The position numbers and the translations under genes are program-made. Of a stretch of 64,000 bases of DNA, positions 24,718 through 34,100 are shown piece after piece. Under the pieces are notes generated by a model. It was not told the DNA's origin and searched no databases. It saw only the letters and a program-made list of their open reading frames with translations. The DNA comes from Chloroflexota bacterium (GTDB lineage Bacteria > Chloroflexota > UBA6077 > FW602-bin22), in assembly GCA_004297775.1 (NCBI GenBank), contig SCUE01000019.1, positions 1-64,000 of the forward strand, given 5' to 3'. Each line of letters starts with the position of its first letter. The stretch's first letter is position 1.

Positions 24718-25980
24718 TCAGCCGACCGGCAAACTGTCGAAGTCGCGGTAGCTGTCCCCTGGGTTCGCCAGCAACTGGACGGTCACGATGTCGCCCGGCC
24801 CAGCGCTGAGGGTACCCTCGTCGATCACCATCAGTCCGTCAGCCAACGCCATCGATCTCAGAATCCCGGAACCTTGCGGGCCGGTGAGACGCGCGACGTA
24901 GCCGTCGCCGTTTCGCGCCAGGCGGACGCGATAGTACGATCGACGACCATCGCGATTGTCGACCCGGTCATCGAGTGTCGCTCGCACACTAAGCCGATCG
25001 AGTTGCGCGCGGCCGAGCATGCGCAAGATCGCGGGACGACCGAACAGCTCGAAGCTGATTGCCGACGCGACCGGGTTTCCGGGCAATCCGATCAGCGGAA
25101 TGCCGAGCAGTGAGCCGAAGGCCAGCGGTCGGCCCGGACGCATGCGCACCTGATAGAAGCTGATTTCGCCGAGCGATGCGAGGGCATGCTTCACGACGTC
25201 GTAGTCGCCGACCGAAACGCCGGCCGACGTGACGAGTAAGTCCAATCCATCGGCGCCGCGTATGAGTTCGATCAGAGCCTCGACGCGATCGGGGGCAACG
25301 CCCAGTCTGATTGGAATGCCGCCGGCGCGCGTCACCATTGCCGAGAGCGTGTAACTATTGGCGTCGTAAATCTTACCGGGCGACCACTCAGCGCCAGGCG
25401 CCAACAACTCGTCACCGGTCGACAGGATGCCGACCCGAGGGCGTCTGTGTACCGGAACGGTCGCGTACCCCATCGTCGCCAGAATGCCGATCTCGGCCGG
25501 GCGGAGGGGCGTGCCTCGGCTAAGGATCGTGTCGCCGAGTCGGAGGTCCTCACCCGCACGCCGGATGTTGATTCCGTGGTCTGGCGGGCTATAGATGTTC
25601 ACGAAGTTGGCGCGCGGCTCGCCGCGTCCCTCTCCGGTCGCTTCGAATTGGACGACGGTGTCGGCGCCTTCCGGCAGCGGCGCGCCGGTCATAATGCGAA
25701 TTGCGGTGCCAGCCTCAACGTGCTTGACCGCGCATCGCCCGGCCGGGAGATCCTCGATGACGAGCAGCCGTGTCGGTTGCTCGTCGGTTGCGTCGAGCGC
25801 ATCGGCGGCACGCAGGGCGTAGCCGTCCATGGCCGCGTTCGTCAGTGGCGGGACATCGAATGGGGCTCGAATGTCCATCGCGACGACCTGACCCAGTGCG
25901 TCGAGAATCGATGCATCGACGATCGGCATCACCGGGCAGCGCGCAAGGATCGCCGTCAGCGCCTCATCGACGCTGATCAT
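24718..25980 (-). CDS. moeA: Molybdopterin molybdotransferase MoeA (copy 2)
   Basis: A 420-aa paralogue of the MoeA at 14854. The motifs are all present: PPLTNAAMDGYAL, RIMTGAPLPEGADTVVQ, ILSTGDELLAPG, VTSAGVSVGDYDVV, RPGRPLAFG and GLPGNPVASAISFE. It lacks a fused MoaB or PBP domain. It is 15 bp downstream of tatA on the same strand, an arrangement that suits export of folded molybdoenzymes, since TatA carries cofactor-loaded proteins across the membrane. Two MoeA copies may serve Mo versus W, or different enzyme sets. Confidence 0.92.
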   Translation of the reverse strand: MISVDEALTAILARCPVMPIVDASILDALGQVVAMDIRAPFDVPPLTNAAMDGYALRAADALDATDEQPTRLLVIEDLPAGRCAVKHVEAGTAIRIMTGAPLPEGADTVVQFEATGEGRGEPRANFVNIYSPPDHGINIRRAGEDLRLGDTILSRGTPLRPAEIGILATMGYATVPVHRRPRVGILSTGDELLAPGAEWSPGKIYDANSYTLSAMVTRAGGIPIRLGVAPDRVEALIELIRGADGLDLLVTSAGVSVGDYDVVKHALASLGEISFYQVRMRPGRPLAFGSLLGIPLIGLPGNPVASAISFELFGRPAILRMLGRAQLDRLSVRATLDDRVDNRDGRRSYYRVRLARNGDGYVARLTGPQGSGILRSMALADGLMVIDEGTLSAGPGDIVTVQLLANPGDSYRDFDSLPVG

Positions 25981-25995
25981 GGGGCGATCGGGAGA

Positions 25996-26319
25996 CTAGC
26001 TATCGCGGCGCGGCGTCTCAGGCGCGGCCGAAGAGGCGGCCGCGGCGGGTTCAGACGCCTTCGCGACGGTCGGCTCGGCGACCTTGGTCGCGGCGGCATC
26101 GCCAGCCGGCTTGGCGGCGGTCGAGGTGACCTGAGCCGGAGGCTCTTTCTTGCCGTTCTTCTCGTCAGCGACTGCGTCGTCATCATCCTTGATTGACGTC
26201 TTGAACTCACGGATGCCGCGCCCGAGCGCGCCGCCAAGCTCACCGATGCGGCTGCCGCCGAACAGGATCAGGACGATCACGAGCAGAATGATGAGCTCGG
26301 TCGTGCCAAGTGTTGGCAT
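25996..26319 (-). CDS. tatA: Twin-arginine translocase subunit TatA/TatE
   Basis: A 107-aa TatA. The N-terminal membrane helix (about 6-21, TTELIILLVIVLILFGG) is followed by the amphipathic helix with the FGG hinge and GRGIREFKTSIKDD. The C-terminal half is a long Ala/Pro/Glu/Lys-rich unstructured tail, longer than in many TatA proteins. TatA forms the pore of the Sec-independent exporter together with TatC, which is not in the window. It lies between the amidase and moeA genes on the same strand. Confidence 0.93.
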   Translation of the reverse strand: MPTLGTTELIILLVIVLILFGGSRIGELGGALGRGIREFKTSIKDDDDAVADEKNGKKEPPAQVTSTAAKPAGDAAATKVAEPTVAKASEPAAAASSAAPETPRRDS

Positions 26320-26406
26320 TCTGTACCCCTAGTGTCTGTGGTTCGAGTGTACCAGAGGGCGTTTCGGCCGCGCCAAGAGGAGCGCCTTCACTGGCCGATC
26401 GACAGG

Positions 26407-27747
26407 TCAGGCCACGAGTGGCGGCGCGCCAATCGATGGGAGAGCGTTTTCGCACCACGCCGCCACGCCGAACATTCCGGCTTCGTCAAATGCGGCTGCG
26501 ACAATCTGTAGGCCAACCGGCAGCCGTTCGACGAGCGCCGACGGGACGGTGATCGCGGGCAGGCCCAGCAACGAGAAGATTCCCTGGAAGGTTGGATCGC
26601 CGGTGACGTCGGTACCCGGGGCCGGTCCGGAGACGGTCGGTAGCAGAAGACAGTCGCCTTCCGTGAGGAGCGTGGCGGCCTCCCGGCGCAGTCGTGCCCG
26701 CGCGCGCTGAGCCAGGATGTAGTCGGCCGCTGGGATCAGCATCCCGGTCTCGACGTATGCGCGGATGCGCGGCGCGTACGCTTCGGGGTGATCGGCAATT
26801 GTCTGCCGATGCACAGCCGCGGTTTCGGCCTGCATGACGACCGCGTGCGTCGAGATTGCGACGTCCGCGCCCGAGGGAAATCGTCGACGGACGACCGTGG
26901 CGCCGGCGTCGGCAAGGACACCGACCGATCGTTCAAAACTGCGTCGCGCCCCGTCGGTCGCCCGCTCGACGACGTCGTCGAGGATGACGAATCGAGGCGC
27001 TTTGTTTGACCTGGTCGGTCCCAGCAGATCTCCGACCGGATGACGCGATGACGCGGGATCGCGCTCGTCGTAGCCCGCGATCACCTGGAGTGTGACGGCG
27101 GCATCGGCAACCGTGCGGGCGATGACGCCGGGATGGTCGAGACTCCATGCCAGAGGTAAGACTCCAGCGCGACTGACTCGCCCGAAAGTGGGTTTGACGC
27201 CGCCGACGCCGCAGTACGCGGCCGGTCGCAGAACCGATCCGCCAGTCTGCGATCCGATCGCAACTGGCACGACCCTAGCTCCGACCGCCGCGCCCGATCC
27301 GCTGCTGGATCCGCCCGGCGTATGCAGAGCCGACCACGGATTGCGCGTCGGCGGCGGATCCATGTAGGCGAACTGGGTGGTGACGGTCTTGCCGAGGATG
27401 ATCGCGCCAGCCGCGCGCAGTCTGGCGACGACAGTCGAGTCTTGGGTTGCGATTTGGTCGGCGAATGGTCCGAACCCGGCCGCGGTCGGCAGGTTGGCCA
27501 CGTCGAAAATGTCCTTGATTCCGACCGGCACGCCGTGCAAACGCCCGCGCTGGTGCGCCGGAACGCGATCGGCATCGCGCGCGGCCGCCATTGCGCGGTC
27601 GCGATCGACGACGACCCAGGCACGAAGCGCGGCCTCGGTTCGTTCGACGCGCGCCAGGGCCGCCTCGACGGCCGCGACACACGTCAACGCGCCGTCGCGA
27701 ATCCTGGCGGCAGTTCCGACGGCGCTCAGGATTCCACCGTCACTCAC
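26407..27747 (-). CDS. Amidase (amidase signature family)
   Basis: A 446-aa amidase-signature hydrolase. The catalytic triad is visible: Lys in VPVGIKDIFD, the cis-Ser in GGSSSGSGAAV and the nucleophile Ser in GSQTGGSVLRPA. Members include GatA, but the C-terminal part here (LLPTVSGPAPGTDVTGDP, LLGLPAITVPSAL) is that of stand-alone or AtzE-type amidases, and no gatB or gatC is nearby. Its start overlaps the end of a small upstream ORF by 8 bp, so the two are probably translated together. The substrate is unknown. Confidence 0.88.
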   Translation of the reverse strand: MSDGGILSAVGTAARIRDGALTCVAAVEAALARVERTEAALRAWVVVDRDRAMAAARDADRVPAHQRGRLHGVPVGIKDIFDVANLPTAAGFGPFADQIATQDSTVVARLRAAGAIILGKTVTTQFAYMDPPPTRNPWSALHTPGGSSSGSGAAVGARVVPVAIGSQTGGSVLRPAAYCGVGGVKPTFGRVSRAGVLPLAWSLDHPGVIARTVADAAVTLQVIAGYDERDPASSRHPVGDLLGPTRSNKAPRFVILDDVVERATDGARRSFERSVGVLADAGATVVRRRFPSGADVAISTHAVVMQAETAAVHRQTIADHPEAYAPRIRAYVETGMLIPAADYILAQRARARLRREAATLLTEGDCLLLPTVSGPAPGTDVTGDPTFQGIFSLLGLPAITVPSALVERLPVGLQIVAAAFDEAGMFGVAAWCENALPSIGAPPLVA

Positions 27748-27922
27748 GGGGAAGCGCTCCGAGAATCTGATCGGGATCGTCGCTCGGATGGAACGTCAGC
27801 GACCGAAGGCGCGCCAGATGCCCGGCCAGCAGCGACCGGTACTCGGCGCCGTCCGCGAGCCGTGAGTGGTCGAGCGTGCCACGTGCCAGCCGTTCGAGTA
27901 GCGCTTTGATCTCCGTTTCCAC
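27740..27922 (-). CDS. Small protein upstream of and overlapping the amidase gene
   Basis: A frame of about 60 codons, starting at GTG 27922, ends ILGALPRE and overlaps the amidase start by 8 bp. The peptide is helical and charged (VETEIKALLERLARGTLDHS, then AGHLARLRSLTFHPSDDP). Size and position recall AtzG/GatC-like helpers that sit beside AS-family amidases, but the sequence is not diagnostic and there is no clear ribosome binding site. A longer frame to 27973 exists. Confidence 0.5.
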   Translation of the reverse strand: METEIKALLERLARGTLDHSRLADGAEYRSLLAGHLARLRSLTFHPSDDPDQILGALPRE

Positions 27923-27975
27923 GGCCGCGACGATATCACAGGCGCGGCGGTTCGCCTGTGCCCGTGGACGCATAG

Positions 27976-28004
27976 AGAGGGCACGCCTACGCGTGCCCTC
28001 TTTT
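27976..28004. terminator. Terminator hairpin 3' of tmRNA
   Basis: GAGGGCACGC (27977-27986), loop CTAC and GCGTGCCCTC (27991-28000) form a perfect 10-bp stem, extended by an A-T pair. TTTT follows on the plus strand and TCTCTAT on the minus strand. It lies 6 bp beyond the tmRNA 3' end and most likely ends tmRNA transcription. Confidence 0.7.
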
Positions 28005-28009
28005 GGAAT

Positions 28010-28360
28010 TGGTGGAGATGGCGGGAGTCGAACCCGCGTCCAACGAAAACGACCACAAACTTCTACGAGCGTATTCGGCGTTTCATTTCTCGTGGCATCG
28101 GACCGCGCCGACGCGGTATGACACCACCAGTGGATAGTCTTAGGCCCCCTCTATCCGCGTCGAGAGAGCAGCGCCCCGACTATATGGCGCCCCTACCAAC
28201 CCCATCGGGGGAAAGGAAGGAGGGACGTCGTCACCCTATTTAGGCGGCGAGTGCGTATTCGCGATCGGCAGTTATGCCGTGTTCGTGGTTTTACGAGGCG
28301 AACGAACAACCTCGGCTCGCGGCGTGTGACCAACCCTCGCTGTCGAAGCCGGTCATCCCC
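28010..28360 (-). ncRNA. ssrA: Transfer-messenger RNA
   Basis: A 351-nt one-piece tmRNA. The 5' end GGGGATG (28360 down) pairs with CATCTCC (28014-28020) as the acceptor stem, with discriminator A and encoded CCA (28010-28012). The T arm GCGGGTTCGACTCCCGC is intact. The tag frame, at about 28305-28246, reads NHEHGITADREYALAA and then TAA: it ends in the canonical ALAA, but the first codon after an in-frame TAA is AAC, so the resume codon is not the usual GCA. The 5' end overlaps the smpB stop by 8 nt, so tmRNA must be processed from or started inside the smpB transcript. Confidence 0.93.
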
Positions 28361-28835
28361 AAGTGTCTGATTTCCCGCGTATTCGAGTGTTAACTGCGCG
28401 CTCGATGTCCATCTTGGCATCGCGCGAGGCAATTGCCTCGCGTTTGTCGTACTGGCGCTTGCCACGGGCAATGCCAAGTTCGACCTTTGCGCGACCGCCT
28501 TTCAAGTATAGCTTCAAGGGGACCAGCGTGAACCCCTTCTGTCTGATGCGTGCGCCAAGTCGAAGAATCTCGCCGCGATGGAGCAAGAGCCTGCGCCGAC
28601 GAATCGGCTCAGGATTCTCCCGGCCGCCGTGTTCGTACGGTGCGACGTAGACGTTGTCCAGGAACGCCTGGTCTTCGATGACGCGCGCGAATCCGTCGCC
28701 GAGATTCACCTTTCCAGCCCGAATCGATTTGATCTCGGTTCCGGTCAGGACGATCCCCGCCTCCACGGTCTCATCGATGAAGTAATCGTGGAAAGCGCGC
28801 CGGTTGGTTGCGATTGCGCGGTCGTTTTCTTTCAT
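28353..28835 (-). CDS. smpB: SsrA-binding protein SmpB
   Basis: A 160-aa SmpB, the protein partner that carries tmRNA into stalled ribosomes. Core motifs are intact: NRRAFHDYFIDETVEAGIVL, TGTEIKSIRAGKVNL and the GKRQYDKREAI stretch with the C-terminal tail that mimics mRNA in the decoding site. The last codons SDTWG-stop are written in TGGGGATGA, which is also the 5' end of tmRNA; thus the smpB stop and the tmRNA acceptor share bases. The start at 28835 is the only suitable ATG. Confidence 0.95.
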   Translation of the reverse strand: MKENDRAIATNRRAFHDYFIDETVEAGIVLTGTEIKSIRAGKVNLGDGFARVIEDQAFLDNVYVAPYEHGGRENPEPIRRRRLLLHRGEILRLGARIRQKGFTLVPLKLYLKGGRAKVELGIARGKRQYDKREAIASRDAKMDIERAVNTRIRGKSDTWG

Positions 28836-29107
28836 AACCCGTCTCCCGCGAAGCGGGACAGTGCCTGGTCAGGAGCGGCCTCGCTCGCCCTTCGTCTGGA
28901 TCCATGTCAGCATTCGCCGGCGACCCGCGGGAGATCTGACTCGCGCGCATCGATTGAATGACGGCTCTGGCTGGGACAGCTTGTGGACCACGGAGCCCGA
29001 TTCCGCGTGCCGTTGTGCGCCCGGCTTTGTCCGCCTTCGCCTCTCCATGTTACGATTGATGACATCGCGGGTTCTAGTAGTTTGCCAAACGTCGGGAGGA
29101 CCCCTGC

Positions 29108-29290
29108 ATGACGGACGCCATTGCGGCGCCGATGTGCCCACCGCACCACTGGGAAGTTACCTCGGTGCGGATCGAGGGCGTGTCTCACTATCACCACCGG
29201 TGCGTACGGTGTTCGGCCGAGAAGGACGTTCCGCTCAGTGCCACGACCGGCAGCAAGTGGATCAGCCGCAATCCGAAGGCGAAGGCGTAA
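29108..29290 (+). CDS. Small His/Cys-rich protein (60 aa)
   Basis: A 60-aa peptide with a likely metal site: CPPHHW at 10-15, HYHHRCVRC at about 27-35, and no membrane helix. GGGAGG lies about 10 nt upstream, which supports translation. The pattern, with two His pairs and CxxC, is that of a miniature zinc ribbon. A hairpin at 29298-29320 follows the stop by 7 bp. It diverges from smpB across a 272-bp gap. Function unknown. Confidence 0.65.
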   Translation: MTDAIAAPMCPPHHWEVTSVRIEGVSHYHHRCVRCSAEKDVPLSATTGSKWISRNPKAKA

Positions 29291-29297
29291 CGCGCTA

Positions 29298-29320
29298 GAC
29301 GGAGCGCATCGCGCTCTGTC
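29298..29320. terminator. Hairpin after the His/Cys-rich gene
   Basis: GACGGAGCGC and GCGCTCTGTC pair over 10 bp with one G-U and a 3-nt ATC loop. It follows the plus-strand stop at 29290 and faces the end of the lysine-rich gene at 29374, so it may serve both. No T-run is visible. Confidence 0.5.
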
Positions 29321-29373
29321 GGAGTAACGACGGGCGCTCGCCACCCATACGTCAACTGCGCGCGCCCGGCCGC

Positions 29374-29457
29374 CTACACCTTCTTCTTTGACGCATCCTT
29401 CTTGGCCGCTTTTTGCTTCTTCAACTTGTCAGAGGTCTTCGGACTCTTGTCACCCAT
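29374..29457 (-). CDS. Tiny lysine-rich protein (27 aa)
   Basis: ATG at 29457 opens a 27-aa peptide beginning MGDKSPKTSDKLKKQKAAKK, with a GGGGGAAG ribosome binding site just upstream. Short MGDKSPK-type lysine-rich peptides are annotated as hypothetical in several high-GC phyla; nucleic-acid or ribosome binding is a reasonable guess from charge alone. It is the last gene of the minus-strand run that begins at miaB. Confidence 0.65.
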   Translation of the reverse strand: MGDKSPKTSDKLKKQKAAKKDASKKKV

Positions 29458-29480
29458 CGCTTCCCCCTATGTCGTTGTGA

Positions 29481-30302
29481 CTATTCGGGTTGCTGCTCGT
29501 CCTCGAATTCGCTCGGTTCGACGACTTCCTCACCCTCGGGCTCGACCTCGGTCGTGAACTCCTGCTCGGCGTCCCCGTCGTCGTCCTCGTCGTCGTAATC
29601 AGAATACCTGACCTGAGACTCTCGTGTATACGGCCGAATCGTCGTGCCCGTGTCGACCCGATTTGGAAACGCGACCTTCCCTGCCTGGCTCGGGTGCTGC
29701 AATGTCTCGTGAATCAGGATTCGCGGCGAATGCTCGTCTGCGCTCATGATCGCGGCCGCGTACTCACTTCCACCGCGGATCAGATCAATGAGGCGCTGCG
29801 CGATCTTGGGCTCGACCTGGCCGAGAACGTCTCCGCCTCCGTTTCGCACGAACAGGGCCCGGCCCTCTGGGAACAGGTACACGCGATCGCCGACCGTCAA
29901 GCGCGCGATCAGCGCGCGATCGGGAACTCGAACGAGCGCGGCATTGCCACTCTTGCCGGCCTCGGCCGAGAAGATACGCGGATCGACCCGTTCTTGCGTA
30001 TCGACCGGAGCGCGATCGACGTCGACCGTCGATAGGCTGGCCAGGTTTCGTTGTGCGATCGCATTGTTCGGGTCGATCGTGACCGCGCGCTGGTATGTCT
30101 CGCGCGCGTCCCGATAGAGGCCCTGCTCTCGAAGGGCTCGTCCCAAACGGTTCAACGCATCGACATCGTTCGGGAATAGCTCAAGGATGTTGCGGTTGGT
30201 CGCGACAGCGTCCGCCCACCGGCTCTTCATCGCGAGCTGGATGGCGTGATCGTTCCACACTCGACGTAACTTGTTCCGATCCTCGACCGGGAGGTTGGCC
30301 AT
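29481..30302 (-). CDS. TPR protein with an acidic C-terminal tail
   Basis: A 273-aa protein. Residues about 10-90 hold two to three tetratricopeptide repeats (WADAVATNRNILELFPNDVD, then YRDARETYQRAVTIDPNNAI). A middle domain (about 110-205) has a beta-rich pattern, DRALIARLTVGDRVYLFPEG and GQVEPKIAQRLIDLI. The last 50 residues are strongly acidic (YDDEDDDGDAEQE, EGEEVVEPSEFEDEQQPE). No signal peptide is seen. The start ATG at 30302 is chosen because the TPR begins right after. It likely works as a scaffold; partners are unknown. Confidence 0.75.
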   Translation of the reverse strand: MANLPVEDRNKLRRVWNDHAIQLAMKSRWADAVATNRNILELFPNDVDALNRLGRALREQGLYRDARETYQRAVTIDPNNAIAQRNLASLSTVDVDRAPVDTQERVDPRIFSAEAGKSGNAALVRVPDRALIARLTVGDRVYLFPEGRALFVRNGGGDVLGQVEPKIAQRLIDLIRGGSEYAAAIMSADEHSPRILIHETLQHPSQAGKVAFPNRVDTGTTIRPYTRESQVRYSDYDDEDDDGDAEQEFTTEVEPEGEEVVEPSEFEDEQQPE

Positions 30303-30375
30303 ACGATGCGCTCCAGTTGCTGGGCCAGAGATGGGGCGCAATTGTACGAATGGGCCCACTCCCTGGCAATGCGTG

Positions 30376-31164
30376 TCAACTCGACAGAATGCCGGCCCCG
30401 ATCACGATGGATAGCGCCGCGATCCCGATCATGGAGAATTCGGCGATGTCGCGTCTGCTCAGTCGTCCGCTCGCCTTGGCCTGTAGGATGCCGGCAAAGA
30501 CGTAGAGCGCTACCAGCAGGAGTATGCCACCAGCCTGCGCCGCGATTGGCCAGTAGTTGAGCGCCCAGGCGACTTCCGCGACCGCGATCCCGACGACCGC
30601 CGCGTACGCTAGCGCTTGCCGCGCCCGACTCGCATGGCCGCGCATCAGTTCGATCGCGACGACGAACGCGGCGGCGCCGGCGGCGGTTGCAGAGAGGGCA
30701 CTGCGAGCGCGCAAGCCGTAAACCCCGGTGAACACAATCGCCGCGGCGACGTACGCCAGCAGAGTCAGCGCGGTGCGAACGTGTCGATAGCGTGGATCGG
30801 CACGGTCGAGGCTGTGCATCTGGCAATAGACGACTCCGCCGAAGAGGACCATCGCGCCCAGAATAGCGACCGCGACGCGATCTCCGCGATCGAACCAACT
30901 GAGACGTGGCACGAGGGACGATCCCGCGACCGTGAGCGCGGGAAACACCCACAGCAGTGGATCGTGTCGTCGTCGCCGTGTTTGCCGCCAGTGCGCGTGA
31001 ATCACGCTGTCGGCGCCGAGACAGGCCAGAATCGTCACGAGCGACACAACGATCCAGAGCACGAGATCGGTTGTCAGAAGTGACAACGCGATGCCGACGC
31101 CGACGATCGCGCACAGGTGGCCCAATTGCGCGTTCGCCGACCGTGCGCCCGTGTTCGACATCAT
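30376..31164 (-). CDS. Polytopic membrane protein, unknown
   Basis: A 262-aa protein with about eight hydrophobic helices and few charged residues between them. The N-terminus (about 18-50) and C-terminus (GMIGIAALSIVIGAGILSS type) are both membrane-embedded. The ATG at 31164 overlaps the TGA of the YfhO-flippase fusion by 4 bp (ATGA), so it is translationally coupled and probably works in the same surface-polysaccharide process. No enzyme motif is recognised. Confidence 0.7.
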   Translation of the reverse strand: MMSNTGARSANAQLGHLCAIVGVGIALSLLTTDLVLWIVVSLVTILACLGADSVIHAHWRQTRRRRHDPLLWVFPALTVAGSSLVPRLSWFDRGDRVAVAILGAMVLFGGVVYCQMHSLDRADPRYRHVRTALTLLAYVAAAIVFTGVYGLRARSALSATAAGAAAFVVAIELMRGHASRARQALAYAAVVGIAVAEVAWALNYWPIAAQAGGILLLVALYVFAGILQAKASGRLSRRDIAEFSMIGIAALSIVIGAGILSS

Positions 31165-34100
31165 GCCAATTCTGCCGGTTGACGGCGGCGCACGAGCGGC
31201 CCAATCGATCGAGCAATCGTCGATCGGAACTCGGCGTCCAACGAGCCGCTGACGGCCACGATCGCGGCCGCCACGATGGCCGCGGCCAGCAGCGCGACGA
31301 TCCCCGAAGTAATCGATTCGACGACGGCGAACGCCGCCGCCGCCGCAACCGCGGCCGCAATCAGTGGCGCCAGCGTTCGCAAGTAGTCGATGCCAACCGA
31401 TGCGCGGACCGCTTGGCCGAATGGGAGCGCCAGCGCCACCTCCGATGCCACGGTCACCGCCGCGGCTCCGAGGTACCCGTACGCCGGAATCGCGACAGCG
31501 TTCGCGGCCAGATTGAACACCAATGCGATGACGAACGCGCGTACGATCGCCCCTTGCCGGCCGGCCGCGATCAGGACGTACTGCGTCAAGCCATTCGCGT
31601 ATGACAGGGGGAGAAACCAAACCAGGATTCTGAGCGCATCGACCGCCTCGGGCACGTACGACGGCCCGGCGACCGCGAGCATCAGCGGATGAGCCAGTGC
31701 CGTCAGGATGAGTGCGATCGGGATGCTAATCGTCACGAGCGCGCGCAGGCTGGTTCGATAGATGTGGCGCATGGCGGTCGGCGCCTCACCGCCGGCCCGA
31801 GCCAGGATGGGGAAGACCGCGAACGTGAATGTCGATGAGATGATCCCGAGGCCGTCGATGAACTTGTAGGCCGCGGCGTACAGGCCCAATTCGCGGTCCC
31901 CACGGATTGGCTGGAGGAGCAGAACATCGATCTTGAAGAACATTGTCGCCAGCAGGTGGTTGATCATTAGCGGCAGTCCGGGTTGCACCATTCCCCACGC
32001 GATCTGCCGGTCGAACCGGAGGCGACCGACGATCGCGCCTCGGTGCGCCAGGAGACCGAGTGCCGCGGCCGTCATCACGTTTCCAAGGACGGCGACGGCC
32101 GCGAGTCCGACGATCCCGTGCCCTCGAAAGAGCACGATCAGGCCGAGCGCCACTTTGACGACGGTCGTTCCGACCGTCAACGCGGAGGGTACGTCCGACC
32201 GCTCGCGGGCGCCGAAGAGCGCGCTGTAGGTTGCGGCCACGGCGCCTGGCGCAAGCGCCAGCGAAAGGAGGAGTGTCGCGGCGATGGTGTCATCAGTTAG
32301 TCCGAACGCCTCTCGCCAGGCGAAAAGGGCCGCGACGATGAGCGGGAGCCCGGAGGCCCAGATTGCCAGGCGAGCGATCAAGCTGGCTCCGCCAAGGGCA
32401 CCGAGGTCACTACCCTTCCGCGCGCCGTCGCGAATGACAAGGGCGTTGAGGCCGAAGTTGGACACAATCTCCAGGTAACCAGAGATCACGATCGCGAACG
32501 CGTATCGGCCGACGCCTTCCGGGTTCAGGAGGCGCAGCGATACGATCGCGAATGCGAAGTCGATGCTCTTGTTCAGCATTGCCGCGCCCATGCCGGTCAG
32601 GATGTTGCGCACGAAGCGTCGGCCGGTCGAGTCTCCGCCGCGAACGAAAAGCCGCCACAGGGCAAGTGCAACCGCGATCACGACTGTTGCAACGCCTAAA
32701 CCAGAGAGCGCTGCTCCCAGGCGCAGGCTAGCCGGCGCGTACCACGTCTCGACCGTGTGTCGTCCCGCGGGCACCGGAATCGCGCGAAACGCGTGGTTCG
32801 CGGTCACCACCGGCGATTCGACGCCGTCGACGCGCGCGCGCCACCCGGGCGCGTCGTACTCCGCAATGACGAGGTATCCGCCGTCCGGACTATCGATGTC
32901 GAGAGTCGCGCGTTCCGGCAGGCGCTCAAGGTAGCGGGCCCGGCCTGGCCGTCCCTGGCGGGCCAGGTCGGTGTCCGGCGAAGTGAGGATGACCGCCTGA
33001 GTGGGATCGAACGCGCGATCGCGAAGAAGTTCGAGTGCGTCGCGATCGCGCGTCGCGACGACCGAGCTCCCAACGACGGTTGCGCGCGATCCCGCGCCGA
33101 GGAGCTCGTAGATTCGGAGGCCGGTACCGGGCAGCGATCGCACGAATGGCGAATCGATCTCCCGATCGGTGACGAGGTAGCGGACATTCATGAACCGGAG
33201 GAGCGGGGACGCGAGCGAATCGGCGGAGACCATCCCCTGGAGCTTCGAATACATCAGCCCGCGCGGTGGCTCGATCAGCGACCAATACTCGACATAACGA
33301 CGCGGGATGACGGTGTCGTATCCGCGCGCGTCCTCGATGCCGAGCAGCGCGCCAGTAATCGGCGGCAGCGTTTCCGATTCGCCGAATCCCATGACGCGGA
33401 ACGGACTTTCGGCGTGTCGTGGAATCGCAAGGTTGTCGAATCGGGCATAGAGGGGCGCGGGGTCGGCATGCGTGTTGAAGCCATAGTGGGTGATGAAGAG
33501 GTCGATTGCGAGCACGATCGCAAGGGCCGGGAGCGCCCATCGCGATCGCCGCGCGAGCGCAATCGCGATGATCCCGAACGCCAGAACGATCAGGCAAGCC
33601 ACGGCTACCTGGCGCCACTCGTACGAGAGGAGAGCGTCGCCATCGGCGAACGCACGTCGGAGACGGTTCGACCGGCTCACCACGCTGTCCGCCGCCGCGA
33701 TAAACGGGTCGGGCACCAACGCCACGACGCTCACCCCGAGAACGCCGAAGCTCCCGACCGCGGCGATGGCGATGCCTGCGACACGAACCACCGGGACCGT
33801 CGCGCGCGCCAGTCGTTCGACTCCCAGCGCCGCCATGGTCGCGGTCGCCACACTGAACGGCAGGATCCAGCGGAACGGGGTGTGCAACTGATCGACACCC
33901 GGCACGCCGAAGAAGAACAGGGCGTACAGAGGCGAGCCGAAGGCCAGCGCCAGTGATACGAGTGCCAGCGCGCAGAGCGTCCCGGCTGCGCTGTTCCATC
34001 GACGCCAATCCGCTAGTAACGCCAGCGGGATCGTCATCAAGCCCAGGTACGCGGCCGCTTCGACGTAGTTCTTGGGGTGCCCCCACCAGATCGTTCCCGG

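Noticed and set aside
24014..24751. 245-aa plus-strand frame and 138-aa minus-strand frame in the gap
   Set aside because: Arg/Ser-rich, no ribosome binding site, overlapping moeA or the GTGTCC repeats; typical high-GC shadow frames.
27740..27922. GatC call for the small ORF before the amidase
   Set aside because: No gatB nearby and the sequence lacks clear GatC features; left as unknown.
28849..28861. CCCGC-GAA-GCGGG hairpin before smpB
   Set aside because: A 5-bp stem is common at this GC content and no regulatory role can be supported.
30227..31360. 377-aa Arg-rich frame overlapping the membrane protein gene
   Set aside because: Composition and overlap show it is a shadow frame.
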